Assembly (NCBI GenBank): GCA_015494595.1 | Contig: WGAX01000209.1 | Coordinates: 1 to 40,794, forward strand | Length of the DNA: 40,794 bases | Origin: Nitratiruptor sp. | GTDB lineage: Bacteria > Campylobacterota > Campylobacteria > Campylobacterales > Nitratiruptoraceae | Direction of reading: 5' to 3' | In this document: piece after piece, positions 1 through 7,643 of the stretch | Numbering within the stretch: the first letter of the stretch is position 1 | Layout of the letters: each line of letters starts with the position of its first letter | Program-made: the position numbers and the translations under genes | The notes under the pieces: model-generated | Seen by the model: the letters and a program-made list of their open reading frames with translations, nothing else | Told to the model about the DNA's origin: nothing | Databases searched by the model: none

Positions 1-468
1 GCTACAAAATTTTATAGAAATGCCCTGCTTACATTCCACAATCAAACAACACTACAAAAACTGCTTGATGCTTATATCCAAATGGGACTTTTTGAAGAGG
101 CAAAAACGCTCCTGCAAACCCAAGATGCAACCAAAGAGATTATTGAGGAGTATCAACAAAAGATAGAAAATACCGATAAATTGATTAAAGAGTTAGAAAA
201 GGTAATAGAAGAGGGAAAAGCATCAGAGATTTTACCTGCCTCCAACGATATTATCTCTTTTTATGAAGGAGCACCTATTTACAATATTTTTGGCATAATA
301 TTTTTTATGCAACAAAACCTAGAAAATAGCTATAAATTTTTTTACAAAGCTGCCACAATGAATCCCATAGATCAAGATATTCTCTATAATATTGCAGAGG
401 TTGCCAAAAAAATAGATAAAGAAGAAGAGGTTAAAGAGCTTTATGATAGACTTATCAAAGAAGGATAA
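1..468 (+). CDS. TPR-like protein, C-terminal part (5' end outside window)
   Basis: The reading frame is open from the first base with no stop, so this is the C-terminal 155 residues of a gene that begins upstream; the internal ATG at 82 is probably not the start. The protein is helical, with TPR-like helix pairs such as LLDAYIQMGLFEEAKTLL near its visible start and FFYKAATMNPIDQDILYNIA later, separated by a charged coiled segment. TPR proteins are usually interaction scaffolds. The stop lies 3 bp before the GTG start of the PilZ gene, so they are probably co-transcribed. The flagellar surroundings suggest a motor-accessory or flagellin-modification context, but nothing visible fixes the function. 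Confidence 0.6.
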   Translation, partial: ATKFYRNALLTFHNQTTLQKLLDAYIQMGLFEEAKTLLQTQDATKEIIEEYQQKIENTDKLIKELEKVIEEGKASEILPASNDIISFYEGAPIYNIFGIIFFMQQNLENSYKFFYKAATMNPIDQDILYNIAEVAKKIDKEEEVKELYDRLIKEG

Positions 469-471
469 AAA

Positions 472-1524
472 GTGCAAGAGAATCTTAGCAGTTTTGATAC
501 GCTTAAATTAGCCACCCAATATTGGCAAGGGGATCAGACAACAACAGTGCTTATTGTAATCCTCTTTATTTTGGCAATTATCCTCTTTTTTATTATGGGG
601 ACTTGGCTACAAAAAAAGATGAGAGAGAGAAATCTCAAACACTATTTTGATACATATGCCAAGGAGCAGGAGCTCACAGACAAAGAGAAAGAGATTCTTT
701 GGGAATATGCTAAAAAGATGGAGCGCGATCCCATTTTGGTATTAGAATTTAAAGCACCTTTTGAAAAGGTGGTCGATCTCTACATACAATCAAATCCTGA
801 TGCAGATGAAAATTTAGTGCGCGATATGAGAAAAAAACTTGACTTTGAGATCGTAAGCCCTTATATCCCTCTTATTACCACCAAAGATATAGAGATTTTT
901 CAAAATGGTAGAATGGTCTTTAGCAATAATCAGACTGTCAATGTAGCTTTATATGATAAAGATGAGCGCTATATGTATTGGCTTGTCATTGACGGTACAC
1001 TTCCTTCATCCATTCAGCCCGGAGAGCAGGCTAAAGTTATATTTCTTCGTCAAGAAGATGGTATATATAGCTTTGAGCTCCCAATTGCCGATATTATGAA
1101 AGAGGGAAACAAAACTATTATAAAATTTCCTCATACATTTGAGCTCAACAGAACCCAAAGACGAGAAACTCCCCGGGTAAAAATAGATCTTCCTCTCAAC
1201 TTTGCTTATACTAAAAATGGCAAAAAGTCTATTTTTGAAGGAAGATTTATAGATATAAGCTCAGGCGGAGCACGATTTTGTACGACAGAGCTCAACGATA
1301 TACTCAGAAAAATTCGCTTTGGTGACACGATAGAGCTTATATTTAATCTTGATGATTACCCCTTTAATATCAACTCAAAAGTGTTGGAAATAGATAAAAA
1401 ACCAAAAGCTCTCTGCTTGCGCACAATTTTTGAGGAGCTTGATGAGCATACCAAAGAGAGCATTATAGAGTTTGTACAAAAAGAGCAGATCAAAGCAGCG
1501 AAATTAAAAAAAGAGCACGAATGA
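472..1524 (+). CDS. Membrane-anchored PilZ-domain protein (putative c-di-GMP receptor)
   Basis: This 350-residue protein starts at GTG. It has one strongly hydrophobic segment at about residues 25-44, a charged helical middle, a beta-rich region at about 130-220 that resembles a YcgR-N-like or PilZN fold, and a C-terminal PilZ domain from about 228. Both c-di-GMP-binding signatures are present: R231-E-T-P-R235 (RxxxR) and D261-I-S-S-G-G266 ([D/N]xSxxG). PilZ proteins of this layout can slow or tune flagellar motors when c-di-GMP is bound. Its neighbours are a FliJ-like gene overlapping by 4 bp (ATGA), a MotE-like gene and a diguanylate cyclase, which fits a local c-di-GMP-to-motor module. The domain call is firm; the motor role is inferred. 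Confidence 0.85.
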   Translation: MQENLSSFDTLKLATQYWQGDQTTTVLIVILFILAIILFFIMGTWLQKKMRERNLKHYFDTYAKEQELTDKEKEILWEYAKKMERDPILVLEFKAPFEKVVDLYIQSNPDADENLVRDMRKKLDFEIVSPYIPLITTKDIEIFQNGRMVFSNNQTVNVALYDKDERYMYWLVIDGTLPSSIQPGEQAKVIFLRQEDGIYSFELPIADIMKEGNKTIIKFPHTFELNRTQRRETPRVKIDLPLNFAYTKNGKKSIFEGRFIDISSGGARFCTTELNDILRKIRFGDTIELIFNLDDYPFNINSKVLEIDKKPKALCLRTIFEELDEHTKESIIEFVQKEQIKAAKLKKEHE

Positions 1525-1940
1525 AAAAACACAGTTTCATGTTTTTCATTAAACAGAAAAAAAGAGAGATGGAGCAACTCCTTACTACAATTCATTCTCT
1601 TAATCAAGAGATAGAAGATATTCAAGGGCGTATCGAGCAACAAAAAAGCAAACTAGAAGAGCTCCAGCAAATTTCACCTACCACAATTTTTTGCCTCCAA
1701 AATAGAGAAGGGCTTCAACAAGAGATCACAAAGAGTATTAAAGCTTTACAAAGCCAAGCAGCACACTTGAAAAATCAGTTAGAGAAAACAAAACGAATAG
1801 TCCACCAACTCCATAGCGAAAAATCTGCTTTAGAAAAGATGCTCAAGAAACAAGAAGCCTGGCAGCGATATAAACAAATCCAACAGGAGAATGAAATAGC
1901 CAATGAGAGTTTTATTAGGGAACATTATATTAATAAGTAG
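1521..1940 (+). CDS. fliJ: FliJ-like coiled-coil flagellar export protein
   Basis: This is a small (139 residues), highly charged, almost wholly alpha-helical protein with long heptad-like stretches and no membrane segment. That matches FliJ, the soluble stalk and chaperone-escort protein of the flagellar type III ATPase complex (FliH-FliI-FliJ). FliJ is poorly conserved in sequence, so the call rests on size, coiled coil and neighbourhood. In Campylobacterota a FliJ homologue typically sits beside a MotE-like secreted protein, as here. It overlaps the PilZ gene by 4 bp and the next gene by 38 bp. The fliHI genes are far away on the other strand and no other FliJ candidate exists there, which strengthens this assignment. 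Confidence 0.65.
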   Translation: MKKHSFMFFIKQKKREMEQLLTTIHSLNQEIEDIQGRIEQQKSKLEELQQISPTTIFCLQNREGLQQEITKSIKALQSQAAHLKNQLEKTKRIVHQLHSEKSALEKMLKKQEAWQRYKQIQQENEIANESFIREHYINK

Positions 1941-2352
1941 CTTTGCGCTTACACTCTGGGGGAGTACAGAGCAAAAAGAGATAGAAAAAGAGCTTAAAAA
2001 GCTTACAAAACTTAAAGAGCTTGTAGAAAAGAGGATTGCACAAAACCAAAAACTCTTAACAGCTATTCAGCAGGAAAAGGCTACACTACAAAAACTCAAA
2101 CAAGCACTAAAGAAACAGATCAAAGAGATCCAAAATGAGCGTTTCAAAAAACTTGCAAAAGATTTTGAGAGTATGGATCCAGAGTATGCGGGAGAGAAAC
2201 TCTCCAATATCGATCCCAAAATTGCAGCATATATTTTGTATAATATGAAATCAAAAAAAGCAGGTGAAGCACTCAATTTTGTTACACCCCAAAGAGTGGG
2301 TATAATTACAAAAATACTTACACAACTAAGAGAAGAAAATGATCAAAAATAG
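1903..2352 (+). CDS. MotE-like exported coiled-coil protein with MgtE-N-like domain
   Basis: The 149-residue product begins with a signal or anchor segment (about residues 3-20), followed by a charged coiled coil (about 22-80). It ends in a compact helical domain of the MgtE-N type, seen in FESMDPEYAGEKLSNIDPK and the following helices. This is the architecture of MotE, a periplasmic chaperone for the motility protein MotC in alphaproteobacteria, and of related stator-chaperone candidates in Campylobacterota. The start at 1903 lies inside the FliJ-like gene and gives an intact export signal. A role in stabilising stator or motor-disk proteins is likely but inferred; motA and motB are not in the window. 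Confidence 0.7.
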   Translation: MRVLLGNIILISSFALTLWGSTEQKEIEKELKKLTKLKELVEKRIAQNQKLLTAIQQEKATLQKLKQALKKQIKEIQNERFKKLAKDFESMDPEYAGEKLSNIDPKIAAYILYNMKSKKAGEALNFVTPQRVGIITKILTQLREENDQK

Positions 2353-3826
2353 AGTAATCAAAATTGTCTTTTTTATAATCGTCTATCTCACCCTTTCTGC
2401 TATCTTAAGTTACTACTTTTATGTGGATAAAAATGCGCGCATTAAATTATATCTTACACAAAGTATCCAAAAGCTCTCTTCAGAATATAAAGCAACAAAA
2501 AATGCGTATGAGATGCTAGCAAACTTTTTCCATGATGAATTAGCAAAAGATCAGCAATTTTTACAAACACTTCTCAAAGCACGATCAGAGCAAAAAGCTT
2601 TACAGAAACTTTTTCAGCTTCTTCAACCAAAATTTGCCATCTTACAAAAATACTCTATCAACTATTTAACAATTAATGACCCTGTAGGTAATCCTATCAT
2701 TACGCTGCAAAAAAAGATTACCACAAAAACACTCATCAAAAGCAAGAAAAGCATTTTTACAAACAAAAAAGAGAGTGCCAATGAGCTTCTCATAGAGTTT
2801 AGTAAACCCCTCTACTACAACCATACTTTAATAGGAGTCTACAAATCTGCTATCTCCTATAATGTACTGCGCCAAAAGCTCCAAGAGCTTTTTAAAGGCT
2901 ACTATGCTTATATTATTAACGAGAAATTTATTAACAATAAAGTTTTTGGGTATGGCAACTACCTCTTTGTACAAAGCGATCTACATCCACAATTTTACTA
3001 TGAGCAAAATGCACAAATTACAACTGATCCAAGAGAAAAAGAGATTATTCACGCTATCAATCTACGCATAGAGGAGCAAGTGGCAAAAGCTCTTACCCAA
3101 GAGCCCCCTCAAAGCTTTGCCCTCTCTACAAAAGTGGATGGTACATACTATACTATTACATTTCTTCCAATCAAAACGACAAAACCTATCGGCTATCTCA
3201 TCTCTTATAAAAGAGATAACAATTTAGCCCTCTTTTCTACTACCTTTTGGCAAAATACTATTCTTGCAAACTTAGCTCTTCTTCTCATACTTGCTTTTAT
3301 CTATCATATTTTAGAGACTAAAAGCAGGTTTGAGAATATGGCAGTAACTGATAAACTCACAAAACTCTATAATCGCCATAAATTCTATCTTACAGTTCCT
3401 CCAGAGATCAATCGCGCAAAACGAAGCGGGAAACCCTTTTCCATTATTCTTTTTGATATTGATAAATTCAAACAGATTAATGATCGCTATGGACACAATA
3501 CAGGAGATTATATTCTTAAAACAGTTGCCCAACTTGTCCGCAGTAATGTACGCAGCTACGACTCCATTTTTCGATGGGGAGGAGAGGAGTTTCTCATCCT
3601 TGCTCCTGAAACCAATGCTAAACAGGCAATGCAATTAGCAGAAAAGATACGAAAAATTATTGAGAGTCACAGTTTTGATATTTTAGGCCAAGTAACCATT
3701 AGCGTAGGCGTTGCAGAGTTTAATCCTCAAACAGATGCAAATATAGACAGAACTATCAAACGAGCAGATAATGCTCTTTATGTTGCAAAAAAAGAGGGAA
3801 GAAATAGAGTCGCTTTAGCCTCCTAA
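2339..3826 (+). CDS. Membrane diguanylate cyclase with periplasmic sensor domain (GGDEF)
   Basis: The 495-residue protein has an N-terminal membrane helix (about 8-28), a periplasmic sensor region of about 270 residues that is Cache-like in layout, and a second membrane helix (about 303-322). A complete C-terminal GGDEF domain follows. The active site is GGEEF at 414-418, and a product-inhibition RxxD motif (R405-D408) lies five residues before it, so it should make c-di-GMP and be feedback-inhibited. There is no EAL domain. It overlaps the MotE-like gene by 14 bp, and with the PilZ gene upstream it could supply c-di-GMP to a local receptor. The sensed signal is unknown. Its 3' end overlaps the convergent flhB end by 12 bp. 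Confidence 0.9.
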   Translation: MIKNRVIKIVFFIIVYLTLSAILSYYFYVDKNARIKLYLTQSIQKLSSEYKATKNAYEMLANFFHDELAKDQQFLQTLLKARSEQKALQKLFQLLQPKFAILQKYSINYLTINDPVGNPIITLQKKITTKTLIKSKKSIFTNKKESANELLIEFSKPLYYNHTLIGVYKSAISYNVLRQKLQELFKGYYAYIINEKFINNKVFGYGNYLFVQSDLHPQFYYEQNAQITTDPREKEIIHAINLRIEEQVAKALTQEPPQSFALSTKVDGTYYTITFLPIKTTKPIGYLISYKRDNNLALFSTTFWQNTILANLALLLILAFIYHILETKSRFENMAVTDKLTKLYNRHKFYLTVPPEINRAKRSGKPFSIILFDIDKFKQINDRYGHNTGDYILKTVAQLVRSNVRSYDSIFRWGGEEFLILAPETNAKQAMQLAEKIRKIIESHSFDILGQVTISVGVAEFNPQTDANIDRTIKRADNALYVAKKEGRNRVALAS

Positions 3827-4870
3827 CCCTCTTTTTTGATAGACTTTGGCAAAGATTTTTGCCACCACTTCATAAAGAGTTTGAGGTATATAATCGCCTA
3901 TTTCACAAGATTGATAGAGTGCACGAGCAAGAGGAGGATTGTGCTCTATAGGAATATTATGCTTTCTTGCCTCCTCTTTAATCCGTAAAGCTACTCTATC
4001 TACTCCTTTAGCTACAACTTTTGGTGCTCGCATCTTGACTCTCTCATATTTTAGCGCTACTGCAAAATGCTCAGGGTTGGTAATGACTACATCAGCTTTT
4101 GCAACCTCTGCTATCATCCGAGTTAAACTCATCTCTCGCATCTTTTTTCTAATAGCTGCTTTAATTTGTGGGTTACCTTCATAAAGTTTTTGCTCCTCTT
4201 TGATTTCCTGTTTACTCATTTTAATGCTCTCTTCAAACTCATACCTACGAAAAAAAAAGTCAGCAATGCTCACAGGTACAGATAAAAGTGCAAATCCTAA
4301 GATCATAATCAAAGAGTATTTGATTAAAAGATAGGCATCATCATATATACTTGAGCGAGCAAAACGAAAAACTCCATCAAGCAGATAGCTTACTAAATAG
4401 TAAGAAACAGCAGTAGCCACTGCCAATTTCAATACATTCTTTACCAATTCAAAAAGTACCTTTAATGAAAAGAGCCTCTTAAGCCCCTCTATTGGATTAA
4501 TTTTCTCCAATTTTGGTGCTAAAGGTTTTAGAGTAATAAAAAAGCCAACCTGAGCCACATTTGCAGCTATACCAACAAAGAGCAGCAGAGCAAAAATTGG
4601 CAAAATTAAAAGCGCAACCTCCTTCACAAAGGTATACAAAATAGCATAATCATACTCTGGAATATGCTCTAAAGGCTCCGAAAAGTAGTAAATAAAGATC
4701 GCATAGAGTCTTTTTGCTGCATAGGGAATATAGAAAAGAAAAGCCAAAAATATACTTATCAATGAAGCGCTGACAGCAATATCTACACTTTTTGCTACCT
4801 GCCCCTCTTCTCGTGCTTTTTTACGACGGCGGGGGGTGGCCTTTTCGGTTTTATCTGGCTCTTTTGCCAC
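3815..4870 (-). CDS. flhB: Flagellar export switch protein FlhB (NPEH variant)
   Basis: FlhB is the membrane export-gate component that switches substrate specificity from rod/hook to filament proteins. The 351-residue protein has the typical basic N-terminus (KTEKATPRRRKKAREEGQV), four membrane segments and a cytoplasmic autocleavage domain. The cleavage motif is N265-P266-E267-H268 rather than the usual NPTH. It is followed by FAVALKY and conserved later elements such as IPIEHNPPLARALY. It starts with GTG immediately after the fliR stop and is the last gene of the long flagellar operon. Its end overlaps the convergent GGDEF gene. Confidence 0.95.
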   Translation of the reverse strand: MAKEPDKTEKATPRRRKKAREEGQVAKSVDIAVSASLISIFLAFLFYIPYAAKRLYAIFIYYFSEPLEHIPEYDYAILYTFVKEVALLILPIFALLLFVGIAANVAQVGFFITLKPLAPKLEKINPIEGLKRLFSLKVLFELVKNVLKLAVATAVSYYLVSYLLDGVFRFARSSIYDDAYLLIKYSLIMILGFALLSVPVSIADFFFRRYEFEESIKMSKQEIKEEQKLYEGNPQIKAAIRKKMREMSLTRMIAEVAKADVVITNPEHFAVALKYERVKMRAPKVVAKGVDRVALRIKEEARKHNIPIEHNPPLARALYQSCEIGDYIPQTLYEVVAKIFAKVYQKRGLGG

Positions 4871-5644
4871 TTACATACCTTTGATAAAAGTTACCAGACT
4901 TTGGGCTAGAGATTGCAGATAATCTAACCCTCCATACACTATCACAGACACCCCAACAGCCAATGCAGCAAAACCTACAAAAATTTGCAAAGGCAGTCCT
5001 ACGATAAAAACATTGATTTGGGGAATAAGTCTATTTACTAAGGCCAAAGAGAGGTTAATTAGATATAAAATCAATGCAAAAGGGAATGCCAACTTAAACG
5101 CTATGATAAATATATCAAAACTGTGCTTAAGAATAAATTTCCAAAAACCCTCCTCAAAGCCGATTCTCCCTAATGGTACATACTCAAAACTCATAAAAAG
5201 TACTGATATAAAATATCCATACGCATCAGAGACAAAAAAGAGCATAAAAAAGAGCATAATAAAAAATTTACTCAATACAGAAACCTGTCCATATGTGGGA
5301 TCAAAACTATTAGCAACAGTCAATCCCATAAAGTAGCTAATAATCTCCGCTGCATAGGAGAAAGCTGCTATAAAAAAATTGACAAGGAGCCCTAAAGCAA
5401 AACCCATAAGAAGCTCAGCTGCTATCAAAAAAAAGAGTTGCAAAAGGGTTAAAGAGATAGGCAAAGAGGTATGTAAAGATACATTTTTAAGAATAAAAAA
5501 GGAGATCGCTATAAGAAGCAAAATTTTAATATTACGAGGAAGAAAAGGGGTATTAAAAAAGGGTAAACTAAAAAAAACGCCGATAACCCTACTCATTACA
5601 AGTACTAAGAGTAAAGCCTCTTGTGGAGTAAAAGGGGCTTTCAT
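4871..5644 (-). CDS. fliR: Flagellar export gate protein FliR
   Basis: FliR forms the core export-gate channel with FliP and FliQ in the centre of the MS ring. The 257-residue product is of normal family length and strongly hydrophobic, with about six membrane segments. It has family-typical elements such as a Phe/Pro-rich N-terminus (SLPFFNTPFLPR) and a C-terminal QINVFIVGLPLQIFVGF segment. The ATG overlaps the fliQ stop by 4 bp (ATGA), and flhB starts directly after its stop, matching the common fliPQR-flhB order. Confidence 0.95.
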   Translation of the reverse strand: MKAPFTPQEALLLVLVMSRVIGVFFSLPFFNTPFLPRNIKILLLIAISFFILKNVSLHTSLPISLTLLQLFFLIAAELLMGFALGLLVNFFIAAFSYAAEIISYFMGLTVANSFDPTYGQVSVLSKFFIMLFFMLFFVSDAYGYFISVLFMSFEYVPLGRIGFEEGFWKFILKHSFDIFIIAFKLAFPFALILYLINLSLALVNRLIPQINVFIVGLPLQIFVGFAALAVGVSVIVYGGLDYLQSLAQSLVTFIKGM

Positions 5645-5910
5645 CGTACAATAATGGTAATCGATTGAAAAACAGATTGAAAATAGTCACGCAACTCTAC
5701 AAACATCCAAGAGCCAAAAATAATGAGCGTCACAACAGCAGCTACAATCTTAGGAATAAAGGTGAGTGTCATCTCTTGAATCTGCGTGGCAGCCTGAAAA
5801 ATACTTACTACGATTCCTACTATAAAAGCAGCCAATAAAACAGGACTTCCTACAATCAAAGCAGTTTTTAGCATCTGCTCTACCAATGTAATAGTCTGCT
5901 CTATTGTCAT
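5641..5910 (-). CDS. fliQ: Flagellar export gate protein FliQ
   Basis: This 89-residue protein has two membrane helices (about 15-40 and 52-75) separated by the short QAATQIQEMTLTFIPK loop, which is highly typical of FliQ. FliQ packs around the FliP/FliR core of the type III export gate. It overlaps fliP and fliR by 4 bp at each side, indicating translational coupling. Length and sequence are as expected. Confidence 0.96.
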   Translation of the reverse strand: MTIEQTITLVEQMLKTALIVGSPVLLAAFIVGIVVSIFQAATQIQEMTLTFIPKIVAAVVTLIIFGSWMFVELRDYFQSVFQSITIIVR

Positions 5911-6617
5911 TTATAACTCTCTATCAACGCTTTTATAAGAAGCTCCCATCCATCGGATAATATAAAAAGAATCAGCTTAAAAGGCAATGAAATCATCATA
6001 GGAGGTATCATCATCATTCCCATCGACATTAAAATACTCGCTACAAGCATATCAATAACTAAAAACGGGAGAAAAATTACAAAAGCCACTTCAAAAGCTA
6101 TCTTAATTTCACTCACTAAAAAGGCTGGAATCAGTGTAGTAAGAGAAATATCTTCCGGAGTTTTTGGATGCTCTTTTGCAATATTTAAAAAAAGCTGTAG
6201 ATCCTTTTTTTGTGTATTATGAAGAAGAAATCTCTTCACAGGCTCTATAGCCCTCTCTATTGCCTCTTTATCATCAATCTTTTTTTGCATATAAGGCTCT
6301 ATTGCTTGCATATGAATCTCTTGATAAAGAGGCTTCATAATAAAAAATGTTAAAAAAAGCGCTAACGCAATAATAACTTGGTTAGGAGGAGATTGGGGAA
6401 TGCCCAAAGCCTGACGAAGTAAAGAGAGAATAATGACAATTCGTGTAAAAGAGGTTACTGTAATTAAAATAGCAGGTGCTATACTTAAAATTGTAATAAG
6501 AAAAAGAATTTTTAAAGATATATCAATATTTTTTAGCTGTGCTACTGTTTCATCAACTATATTGGCTCCAAAAAGTGGCAAAGCTATCAGCGTTAAAAAC
6601 AGTAGTACTCCTTTCAA
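5907..6617 (-). CDS. fliP: Flagellar export gate protein FliP
   Basis: FliP is the main channel-forming subunit of the flagellar export gate. The 236-residue protein has a cleavable signal peptide (about residues 1-18), as FliP usually does, then membrane segments and the conserved stretches TSFTRIVIILSLLRQALG and PPNQVIIALALFLTFF. The C-terminus contains the conserved MGMMMIPPMMISLPFKL stretch. The start codon is TTG, overlapping the fliO stop by 4 bp (TTGA), with a purine-rich GGGAGAG ribosome-binding stretch upstream. Confidence 0.95.
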   Translation of the reverse strand: MKGVLLFLTLIALPLFGANIVDETVAQLKNIDISLKILFLITILSIAPAILITVTSFTRIVIILSLLRQALGIPQSPPNQVIIALALFLTFFIMKPLYQEIHMQAIEPYMQKKIDDKEAIERAIEPVKRFLLHNTQKKDLQLFLNIAKEHPKTPEDISLTTLIPAFLVSEIKIAFEVAFVIFLPFLVIDMLVASILMSMGMMMIPPMMISLPFKLILFILSDGWELLIKALIESYK

Positions 6618-6880
6618 CTACTTTCTCTCTCCCACTCTTTTAATACCTTTGTTCCTCCTTCATCAAGAGCAAGTAAAAAAACCTTGTCCTTCACCTCCAC
6701 GAGGAGTAAAAATCTATTTTTGCCTATAACCCTACTCTCTACTATATGAATATAGCGCCCCTTTGGTGTCAATTTAGGAGTAAAATTTTGCACATAATAG
6801 TAAAGAGCATACAAAATAGTCAAAATTACAGCAAAGGAGGCAAAAAACTTTACAAGCTCTACACTATCCGGCAAGATCAA
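6614..6880 (-). CDS. fliO: FliO-like flagellar export accessory protein
   Basis: FliO is a small, poorly conserved membrane protein that helps assemble the FliP ring. This 88-residue product has one membrane helix (about 9-29) followed by a small cytoplasmic beta domain with the FliO-like pattern IHIVESRVIGKNRFLLLVEV. Its place between a fliN gene and fliP is the classical fliN-fliO-fliP order. The apparent start is TTG inside the 3' end of the fliN-type gene; another TTG two codons later is possible, so the first residues are uncertain. Confidence 0.8.
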   Translation of the reverse strand: MILPDSVELVKFFASFAVILTILYALYYYVQNFTPKLTPKGRYIHIVESRVIGKNRFLLLVEVKDKVFLLALDEGGTKVLKEWERESS

Positions 6881-7124
6881 CGACCCTTACACCATATTTC
6901 TCATTAGCAATAACAATCTCTCCTATGGCAAACTTTTTATCATTGAGTTTAATATCAATATACTCATCAATCTTTTTATCTAGCTCAATAATATCTCCCT
7001 CTTTCAATGCCAAAATCTCAACAAGCAGCTTCTCAATGCTCCCAATACTAATAGAGAGTTTCACATGAACATCATCCAAAAAAGACAATTTTGGATTAAC
7101 AGGATTTTTCATCATTCCATCCAT
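6864..7124 (-). CDS. fliN: Short FliN-type SpoA-domain protein (copy 2)
   Basis: This 86-residue protein is little more than one SpoA/FliN surface-presentation domain: a short lead, then DDVHVKLSISIGSIEKLLVE, LKEGDIIELDK, a YIDIKLNDKKFAIGE core and GVRV near the end. Such domains form the lower C ring with FliM and dock FliH-FliI export complexes. It lies directly before fliO, the usual place for fliN, and its ATG overlaps the fliL stop by one base (TAATG). A second FliN-type protein is encoded next to fliM. The two may correspond to the FliN and FliY roles known in Campylobacterota, which is inference. Confidence 0.85.
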   Translation of the reverse strand: MDGMMKNPVNPKLSFLDDVHVKLSISIGSIEKLLVEILALKEGDIIELDKKIDEYIDIKLNDKKFAIGEIVIANEKYGVRVVDLAG

Positions 7125-7630
7125 TATGCCGTTTGAATCACAAAATCGGTAAAATAGACATTCTTGACGCCACCTATTGGCAAAATTGCATTCACCCGTT
7201 TTAAAATCTCCTCTTTCAACTCCTCTATACCCTCTGCCGTTCTCAAATCATTGGAGGATTTTGTAAATAACAGGGTAGTGATTGCATCTTTGACTTGAGG
7301 CAGACGCTTTTCCAACTCCATCTTAATCTTCTCATCTTGTACATCTAAAACGATGCTAATTTTTAAATAGCGATCTGCATCTTTATCTTGCAAATTAACA
7401 ATAAATGTACCTACATCAAACTGTACCCCAAGATCTTCTACATTTTTAATCTCTTCTACAACCTTTTGTGCTTTTTTCTCTTTCTCCTCTTTCTGTTTAT
7501 CCAGCACCAAAAACTTATAGGCAGCCCCTGCCCCTCCTCCTATAAGCAATAGTAATACTATAAGAATGATTAGAAACTTCTTTTTACCACCTTGCTTTTC
7601 CCCTTGCGTTTCATTTGTCTCTTCAGCCAT
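7124..7630 (-). CDS. fliL: Flagellar basal-body protein FliL
   Basis: FliL is an inner-membrane protein that rings and supports the stator near the basal body. The 168-residue product has a short Lys-rich cytoplasmic tail and one membrane helix (about 18-40). A periplasmic domain follows with typical FliL elements: DVGTFIVNL, DADRYLKISIVLDV, and LRTAEGIEELKEEILKRVNA near the end, then the NVYFTDFVIQ terminus. It lies between flgE and the short fliN, 13 bp after flgE. The length is normal. Confidence 0.93.
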   Translation of the reverse strand: MAEETNETQGEKQGGKKKFLIILIVLLLLIGGGAGAAYKFLVLDKQKEEKEKKAQKVVEEIKNVEDLGVQFDVGTFIVNLQDKDADRYLKISIVLDVQDEKIKMELEKRLPQVKDAITTLLFTKSSNDLRTAEGIEELKEEILKRVNAILPIGGVKNVYFTDFVIQTA

Positions 7631-7643
7631 TAGATACCCTTAC

